NCBI GenBank assembly: GCA_937920275.1 | Contig: CALGVD010000051.1 | Location: forward strand, 1-44,897 | From: an uncultured Pseudomonadota bacterium | GTDB taxonomy: Bacteria > Pseudomonadota > Gammaproteobacteria > Steroidobacterales > Steroidobacteraceae | Reading direction: 5' to 3' | DNA length: 44,897 nucleotides | Shown: positions 40,151 through 44,897 of the stretch, in pieces | How positions within the stretch are numbered: position 1 is the first letter of the stretch | How the letters are laid out: each line of letters begins with the position of its first letter | Translations under genes and position numbers: made by a program | Notes under the pieces: generated by a model | Databases searched by the model: none | What the model was told of the DNA's origin: nothing | What the model saw: the letters and a program-made list of their open reading frames with translations, nothing else

Positions 40151-41410
40151 ATGAGCGAGCCACGTCTGCATGTGCCCGAAGTCCCCGCCCGCCCGGGCGA
40201 GGAACCGGATTTCAGTTATGTCAGGATCTCGCCTGCGGGAGCGGTGCCGCGTCCGCCGATCGGCGTCGCGGTCCGCGAGACCGTGCCGCTCGCCGAGGAT
40301 CTCATCCGCGTCCTCGACGACAACGGCACCGCGATCGGGCCTTGGGACCCGAAGCTCCCGCCTGACACGCTGCGCGCCGGTCTGCGCGAGATGCTGTTGA
40401 CGCGGGTCTTCGACGATCGCATGCAGCGTACGCAGCGTCAGGGGCGCATCAGCTTCTATGTGCGCTCTTGGGGTGAGGAGGCGGTCTCGGTCGCCGCGGC
40501 GCATGCGCTGCGTCCCGGCGATATGTTGTTCCCGTCCTACCGCAACCAAGGGCTCTTCATCGGTCGCGGTACCCCGGTGCTCGATCTCATGTGCCAGCTG
40601 CTCTCCAACACCCACGACATGTGCAAGGGACGACAGTTGCCCGTGATGTACCACGATGCGCCGCGTCGTCTGTTCTCGATCTCCGGCAATCTTGCGACGC
40701 AGTACCCGCAGGCGGTCGGCTGGGCGATGGCGGCGGCGATCAAGGGCGAAGACCACATCGCCGCGGCGTGGGTCGGCGAGGGCAGCACGGCGGAAGCCGA
40801 TTTCCATCACGCGATGCTGTTCGCCAAGGTCTATCGCGCGCCGGTGGTGCTCAACGTCGTCAACAACCAATGGGCGATCTCCACCTTCCAAGGCTTTGCC
40901 GGCGGCGAACAGCGTTCATTCGCGGCACGCGGTCCGGGTCTGGGGCTCGCCGGTCTGCGCATCGATGGGAACGATTTTCTGGCGGTGTACGCCGCCACGG
41001 CTTGGGCGGCGGAACGCGCCCGCGCCGGATACGGTGCGACCCTCATCGAACATGTCACCTACCGCGCGGGTGCCCACTCGACCAGCGACGATCCGTCCCG
41101 CTATCGCCCGAAGGACGAGTTCCCCGCGTGGCCGCTCGGCGACCCGGTCGAGCGTCTGAAAAAACACCTGAGCGGCCTCGGCGAATGGGACGACGCCCGT
41201 CATACCGCGCTCCTCGCTGAACTAGAGACCGAGGTCGCGGCCGCCTGGAAGCAAGCGATGTCTTACGGCACGAACAACGACGGCGCGAGGCTCGACCCGG
41301 CGCTGATGTTCGAGGATGTCTTCAAGGTGCTTCCGCCCCATCTCGAGGCGCAGCGAGCCGAACTCGAGGCTGAACTGGCCGCCGCGCGCGACGCCGGAGC
41401 GGCGACATGA
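40151..41410 (+). CDS. bkdA1: Branched-chain 2-oxo acid dehydrogenase E1 alpha subunit
   Basis: The 419-residue E1 alpha protein binds thiamine diphosphate and, with BkdA2, decarboxylates branched 2-oxo acids. The TPP motif is GEGSTAEADFHHAMLFAKVYRAPVVLNVVNN (from about residue 209). Other marks are SYRNQGLFIGRG, MCKGRQLPVMYHD and THRAGAHSTSDDPSRYR-like YRAGAHSTSDDPS. The ATG at 40151 is chosen because GGGGTG lies upstream. A GTG at 40145 would add two residues. It overlaps bkdA2 (ATGA). Confidence 0.94.
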   Translation: MSEPRLHVPEVPARPGEEPDFSYVRISPAGAVPRPPIGVAVRETVPLAEDLIRVLDDNGTAIGPWDPKLPPDTLRAGLREMLLTRVFDDRMQRTQRQGRISFYVRSWGEEAVSVAAAHALRPGDMLFPSYRNQGLFIGRGTPVLDLMCQLLSNTHDMCKGRQLPVMYHDAPRRLFSISGNLATQYPQAVGWAMAAAIKGEDHIAAAWVGEGSTAEADFHHAMLFAKVYRAPVVLNVVNNQWAISTFQGFAGGEQRSFAARGPGLGLAGLRIDGNDFLAVYAATAWAAERARAGYGATLIEHVTYRAGAHSTSDDPSRYRPKDEFPAWPLGDPVERLKKHLSGLGEWDDARHTALLAELETEVAAAWKQAMSYGTNNDGARLDPALMFEDVFKVLPPHLEAQRAELEAELAAARDAGAAT

Positions 41411-42426
41411 CCGCGATGAGCATGGTGCAGGCGCTCAACTCCGCGATGGAGGTCATGCTCGCGCGCGATCCCCGGGTCGTGATCTTGGGCGAGGATGTCG
41501 GCTACTTCGGCGGCGTGTTCCGGGCCACCGAGGGGCTGCAGAGCCGCTATGGTGCGCATCGCGTCATCGATACCCCCATCGCGGAGGGCGGCATCGTCGG
41601 TGCCGCGATCGGCATGGCGGCCAACGGTCTGCGCCCCGTCGCAGAGATCCAGTTCGCCGACTACATCTATCCCGCCTACGACCAGATCGTGAGCGAGCTC
41701 GCCCGCATGCGTTACCGCAGCGCCGCCGCCTTCACCGCGCCCGTCACCATCCGTACGCCCTGTGGCGGTGGCATCCGTGGCGGCCAGACGCACTCCCAGA
41801 GCCCGGAGGGGGTGTTCGCGCATGTCAGCGGCCTGAAGGTCGTCATGCCGTCGAACCCCTACGACGCGAAGGGCATGCTGATCGCCGCGATCGAGGACGA
41901 CGACCCGGTGATATTCTTTGAGCCCAAGCGCGTGTACAACGGACCCTTCGATGGCGATCCGCAAAAGCCCGCCGAGTCCTGGGCCGGTCATCCTATGGGC
42001 GAGGTGCCCGAGGGCCATTACACCGTCCCCATCGGCAAGGCCGCCGTGGTCCGCGCGGGCAACGCCGTCACGGTCGTGACCTACGGGACGATGGTGCATG
42101 TCTGCCTCGCAGCCGTAGCCGATCTCGGGCTCGACGCCGAGGTGGTCGATGTGCGCAGCATGGTCCCGCTCGACATCGACACGCTCGCCGCCTCGGTCGC
42201 CAAGACCGGTCGCTGCCTGATCGCCCACGAGGCGACCCGTTTCGGCGGCTATGGTGCGGAGCTCTCCGCATCGCTGCAGGAACGCTGCTTCTGGCATCTG
42301 CAGGCGCCCATCCAGCGCGTCGCCGGATGGGATACCCCGTATCCGCATGCCTTCGAGTGGGAGTACTTCCCGGGTCGCCTGCGCGTGCGCCGCGCGCTCG
42401 AGGCGCTGATGCAGGTCTCGGCATGA
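41407..42426 (+). CDS. bkdA2: Branched-chain 2-oxo acid dehydrogenase E1 beta subunit
   Basis: The 339-residue E1 beta subunit completes the TPP site with BkdA1. It has VVILGEDVGYFGGVFRATEGL, RVIDTPIAEGGIVGAAIGMA, FADYIYPAYDQI and the late C-terminal transketolase domain VDVRSMVPLDIDTL. The ATG overlaps the stop of bkdA1, and its own stop overlaps the bkdB start (ATGA), pointing to coupled translation of a stoichiometric complex. Confidence 0.96.
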   Translation: MTAMSMVQALNSAMEVMLARDPRVVILGEDVGYFGGVFRATEGLQSRYGAHRVIDTPIAEGGIVGAAIGMAANGLRPVAEIQFADYIYPAYDQIVSELARMRYRSAAAFTAPVTIRTPCGGGIRGGQTHSQSPEGVFAHVSGLKVVMPSNPYDAKGMLIAAIEDDDPVIFFEPKRVYNGPFDGDPQKPAESWAGHPMGEVPEGHYTVPIGKAAVVRAGNAVTVVTYGTMVHVCLAAVADLGLDAEVVDVRSMVPLDIDTLAASVAKTGRCLIAHEATRFGGYGAELSASLQERCFWHLQAPIQRVAGWDTPYPHAFEWEYFPGRLRVRRALEALMQVSA

Positions 42427-43649
42427 CGCGTTTCGTCATGCGTGTGCCCGATCTCGGTGAGGGCTCGGTCTCCGCCGAGGTCATCGCGTGGAAGGTCGCG
42501 GCGGGCGATACGGTGCGCGAGGACGCGCCGCTCGTCGAGCTGTCCACCGACAAGGCCGTGGTCGAGGTGCCCTCGCCGGTGAGTGGCCTCGTCGTCGCCG
42601 TGAGCGGCAAGCCGGGCGACACGCTCGCCGTGGGCAGCGAATTGGCGGTGTTCGAGGTCGAGGGCGCACTCGAGGGGGCGGGCGTGCCGAGCGCAGCCCC
42701 GTCTGCGCGGCCTGCATCGCCTGCACCGCCTGCGCCCCCTGCGCCGTCTGCGCCGCCCGCCGCCGTGGCGGCCCCGGCACCCGCCACCCAAGACTCATTG
42801 CTTCCGGCGCGCGTGATGGCCTCGCCTGCGACCCGCCGCCGTGCTTCTGAGATAGGGCTCGATCTGGCGCGCGTGCAAGGCACCGGACCCGGCGGACGCA
42901 TCGTCGAGGCCGACCTCGAGCGTGCGCAGCGCGGCACGCCCGGCATCACCGAGATCCCCGTCATCGGCGTGCGCCGGGTCATCGCGCAGCGCATGAGCGA
43001 TTCCAAGCGCAACGCGCCGCATTTCGCGTATGTCGAAGAGGTCGATGTCACCGACCTCGAGGCGCTGCGCGTCCGACTGAACACCGCGCGTAAAGCAGCG
43101 GGCGGCGAGTCCCTGACCTACCTGCCGTTCATCGCCCGTGCGCTCGCCGCCGCGCTCGCCGGGTTCCCGCAGTGCAACGCCCACTACGACGCCGCCCGCA
43201 ATGTACTGCTCCGTCATGCCGCCGTGCACTTGGGCATCGCCACCCAGACCCCGGACGGCCTCAAAGTGCCGGTGGTGCGCGATGTCGCGCGCCGCGACCT
43301 CGACGACCTGACGACCGAGATCCGTCGCGTCACCGAGGCCGCCCGCAGCGGCAGAGCTCGGCGCGAGGAGTTGAGCGGATCGACCATCACCCTCACGAGT
43401 CTCGGCAAGTTGGGCGGCATCGTCTCGACGCCCATCCTGAACGCCCCCGAGGTGGCCATCATCGGCATCAATAAAGCGGTCGAGCGCGTGGTGGTGCATC
43501 ACGGTGAGATCGCGATCTGTCGTATCATGAATCTGTCGTCGTCGTTCGATCACCGATTCGTCGACGGCTACGACGCCGCAGCGCTGATCCAAGCGTTGAA
43601 GGCCCGCATCGAGACGCCGCAAGATATCTTTGGAGACCTGACGACATGA
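42423..43649 (+). CDS. bkdB: Branched-chain 2-oxo acid dehydrogenase E2 (lipoyl acyltransferase)
   Basis: The 408-residue E2 core enzyme carries one lipoyl domain with Lys44 in STDKAVVEV. An Ala-Pro-rich linker (about 90-125) leads to a peripheral-subunit-binding domain (ASPATRRRASEIGLDLARVQGTGPGGRI). The catalytic domain ends in DHRFVDG with His377. It passes the acyl group from lipoate to CoA. Three ATGA overlaps join it to bkdA2 before and ilvE after. Confidence 0.95.
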   Translation: MTRFVMRVPDLGEGSVSAEVIAWKVAAGDTVREDAPLVELSTDKAVVEVPSPVSGLVVAVSGKPGDTLAVGSELAVFEVEGALEGAGVPSAAPSARPASPAPPAPPAPSAPPAAVAAPAPATQDSLLPARVMASPATRRRASEIGLDLARVQGTGPGGRIVEADLERAQRGTPGITEIPVIGVRRVIAQRMSDSKRNAPHFAYVEEVDVTDLEALRVRLNTARKAAGGESLTYLPFIARALAAALAGFPQCNAHYDAARNVLLRHAAVHLGIATQTPDGLKVPVVRDVARRDLDDLTTEIRRVTEAARSGRARREELSGSTITLTSLGKLGGIVSTPILNAPEVAIIGINKAVERVVVHHGEIAICRIMNLSSSFDHRFVDGYDAAALIQALKARIETPQDIFGDLTT

Positions 43650-44707
43650 CGACCCCCGACACCGCGTCCACCGCTGCCGCCACGGCCGCCGCCGCCGCCA
43701 CCATCCAGCGTGCGAAGTCCTCGCCGTTCGGCAGCGTGCTCGCCGACTCCATGAGCGTCGCGCATTTCCGTGCTGGCGCCTGGACGCCTGCGGAGCTGCT
43801 GCCCACCGGTCCGCTGCCCATCCACCCGGCCGCTCACGCGCTGCACTACGGCAGCGAGTGCTTCGAGGGCTTCAAGGCCTACCGTCATGCGGACGGTTCG
43901 GTGCAGATCTTCCGGCTCGACCGCCATGTCGCGCGTCTGCAGCAGAGCGCCCGTGCGCTGATGCTCCCCGAGCCCGATGCGGCGCAGGTGTCCTCGATGG
44001 TCATCTCCCTCGTCGATCGCGTGCGTGACATCGTCCCGGAGGCGCCGGGGTCGCTGTACCTGCGGCCGCTGCTCTTCGGCACCATGCCCAACATCGGCGC
44101 CGCCGCGCAGCCCTCGAACGAGGCCTGCCTCGTGGTGCTCGCGAGCCCTGTGTGGGATTACTTCGCGGGCGGCATGAAGCCGCTCAAAATATTGGTCGAA
44201 GAGCAGGCGCAGCGTTGCGCGCCGCACCTCGGTCGCGTGAAGACCGGCGGCAACTACGCCGCGGCGATGGGCCCGACCCTCGCCGCGCGCCGCGAGCACG
44301 GCGTCGACCAGGTGCTCTTCTGCCCGGGCGGCGAAGTGCAGGAGACGGGCGCCGCCAACTTCATCCTGCTGCGCCCCGGTCGGCTGCTCACCCGCGGCCT
44401 CGACAGCACTTTCCTGCACGGCGTGACCCGCGATTCGCTGCTCACCATCGCCCGCGATCTCGGTTACACCGTCGAGGAGCGCGTGTTCACCGTGGAGGAG
44501 ATGCTCGAGTGGGTGCGCGACGGCGAGGCGGCGCTCTCAGGCACCGCTGCAGTGCTCGTGGGCGTGGGTACGCTCGTGCGCGGCGGCAAGGCCATCCCGG
44601 TGGGTGACGGCGAGATCGGCCCCGAGACCCTTCGCCTGCGCGAGGCCTTGGTCGCCCTACAGCAGGGCAGGGCGCCCGACCGGCACGGCTGGCTGACCCG
44701 GGTTTGA
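43646..44707 (+). CDS. ilvE: Branched-chain amino-acid aminotransferase, type II
   Basis: The 353-residue fold-type IV PLP enzyme interconverts Leu/Ile/Val and their 2-oxo acids with glutamate. It has LHYGSECFEGFKAYR, DRHVARL, YLRPLLFGT, the PLP-binding Lys199 in GRVKTGGNY and GAANFILL. The length and pattern match the long (type II) branched-chain aminotransferases. Being fourth after bkdA1-A2-B (ATGA overlap), it most likely serves breakdown of branched amino acids. An Ala/Thr-rich start (1-20) may be disordered. Confidence 0.94.
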   Translation: MTTPDTASTAAATAAAAATIQRAKSSPFGSVLADSMSVAHFRAGAWTPAELLPTGPLPIHPAAHALHYGSECFEGFKAYRHADGSVQIFRLDRHVARLQQSARALMLPEPDAAQVSSMVISLVDRVRDIVPEAPGSLYLRPLLFGTMPNIGAAAQPSNEACLVVLASPVWDYFAGGMKPLKILVEEQAQRCAPHLGRVKTGGNYAAAMGPTLAARREHGVDQVLFCPGGEVQETGAANFILLRPGRLLTRGLDSTFLHGVTRDSLLTIARDLGYTVEERVFTVEEMLEWVRDGEAALSGTAAVLVGVGTLVRGGKAIPVGDGEIGPETLRLREALVALQQGRAPDRHGWLTRV

Positions 44708-44717
44708 CGGCCCGAAC

Positions 44718-44746
44718 TTGACAGCCCCGCGCCCCGCGAACACACT
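44718..44746 (+). promoter_or_regulatory. Promoter of the CAT-anticodon tRNA
   Basis: A consensus TTGACA (44718-44723) and CACACT (44741-44746) are 17 bases apart, with a GC-rich stretch after the -10. The layout matches the tRNA-Gln promoter at 28063. Confidence 0.6.
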
Positions 44747-44748
44747 CC

Positions 44749-44767
44749 CGGCCCGCTGTCCGGGCCG
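44749..44767 (+). terminator. Hairpin between ilvE and the tRNA
   Basis: CGGCCCG and CGGGCCG form a 7-bp stem with a five-base loop, without a T-run. It may end the bkd-ilvE transcript or form part of the tRNA 5' leader that is removed by processing. Confidence 0.4.
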
Positions 44768-44780
44768 TAAATGACCGCTT

Positions 44781-44857
44781 GGAAAGGTAGCTCAGCTGGT
44801 TAGAGCACGGCACTCATAATGCCGGGGTCGAGGGTTCGAGTCCCTCCCTTTCCACCA
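44781..44857 (+). tRNA. tRNA-Met (CAU), elongator type
   Basis: The 77-base gene has acceptor GGAAAGG with CCTTTCC, the D-arm GCTCAGCTGGTTAGAGC, anticodon stem CGGCA/TGCCG with loop CTCATAA (anticodon CAT), T-loop TTCGAGT and an encoded CCA. It resembles elongator Met tRNAs. A lysidine-modified Ile (AUA) tRNA has the same anticodon and loop and cannot be fully excluded by eye. Confidence 0.9.
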
Positions 44858-44875
44858 ACTCCTGCGGAGGTCTCC

Positions 44876-44897
44876 ATGTCCGTGCCGCCCAAGTGGT
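44876..44897 (+). CDS. Start of a gene cut by the window end
   Basis: An ATG at 44876 has a perfect GGAGG five bases upstream, directly after the tRNA. The visible frame reads M-S-V-P-P-K-W. The product cannot be told from seven codons. Confidence 0.55.

Noticed and set aside
42660-42790. Pro/Ala-coding repetitive stretch that looks like a tandem repeat
   Set aside because: It is the normal flexible linker of the E2 subunit between lipoyl and binding domains, not a separate element.

Overview
The window is GC-rich, gene-dense chromosomal DNA of a free-living, Gram-negative, aerobic heterotroph. The best fit is a gammaproteobacterium near the Xanthomonadales/Nevskiales. This is inferred from the gene set: lolB, OmpA-type porin, mtgA, large NAD-glutamate dehydrogenase, and the lolB-ispE-prs-rplY-pth-ychF order next to a divergent prfA. 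No insertion sequence, prophage, CRISPR array or rRNA is visible. Genes are packed with ATGA, GTGA or TTGA stop/start overlaps, and many starts are GTG or TTG. No stretch of more than about 130 bases lacks a gene.

Region 1 (1-8,994, minus strand) is an amino-acid catabolic operon: hppD, a VOC protein, a fumarylacetoacetate-hydrolase-family gene, a MarR regulator, NAD-glutamate dehydrogenase and a GT2 glycosyltransferase. Homogentisate dioxygenase and maleylacetoacetate isomerase are not in it. Region 2 (9,047-14,735, plus) is a methionine module: an ArsR regulator fused to a decayed methyltransferase fold (SahR-like), then metF and cobalamin-dependent metH. Region 3 (14,729-16,902, minus) carries prmC, ppiB and mtgA.

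Region 4 (16,946-23,640) lies between prmC and prfA, genes that are neighbours in many relatives. It holds an uncharacterised membrane system: polytopic membrane protein, DUF4129-like protein, DUF4350-like protein, MoxR AAA+ ATPase and DUF58 protein on the plus strand. They face an RDD-SpoIIM fusion co-transcribed with prfA, and the two converging genes overlap by 83 bp. This is the best candidate here for an undescribed system.

Region 5 (24,716-32,344) is housekeeping: TPR protein, lolB, ispE, tRNA-Gln, prs, rplY, pth, ychF and a TMEM165/Gdt1-family transporter whose 3' end carries a strong G-quadruplex motif. Region 6 is an OmpW-OmpA hybrid porin with an inverted repeat bracketing its leader.

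Region 7 (33,680-44,707) is a leucine/branched-chain catabolic supercluster. liuB-liuC-liuD diverge from liuA-gntR-bkdA1-bkdA2-bkdB-ilvE, and a FadR-type operator sits in the divergent promoter. Transamination (ilvE), oxidative decarboxylation (bkd), dehydrogenation (liuA), carboxylation (liuB/D) and hydration (liuC) are all encoded; E3 lipoamide dehydrogenase and HMG-CoA lyase are not. A tRNA with a CAT anticodon and the first codons of another gene close the window.
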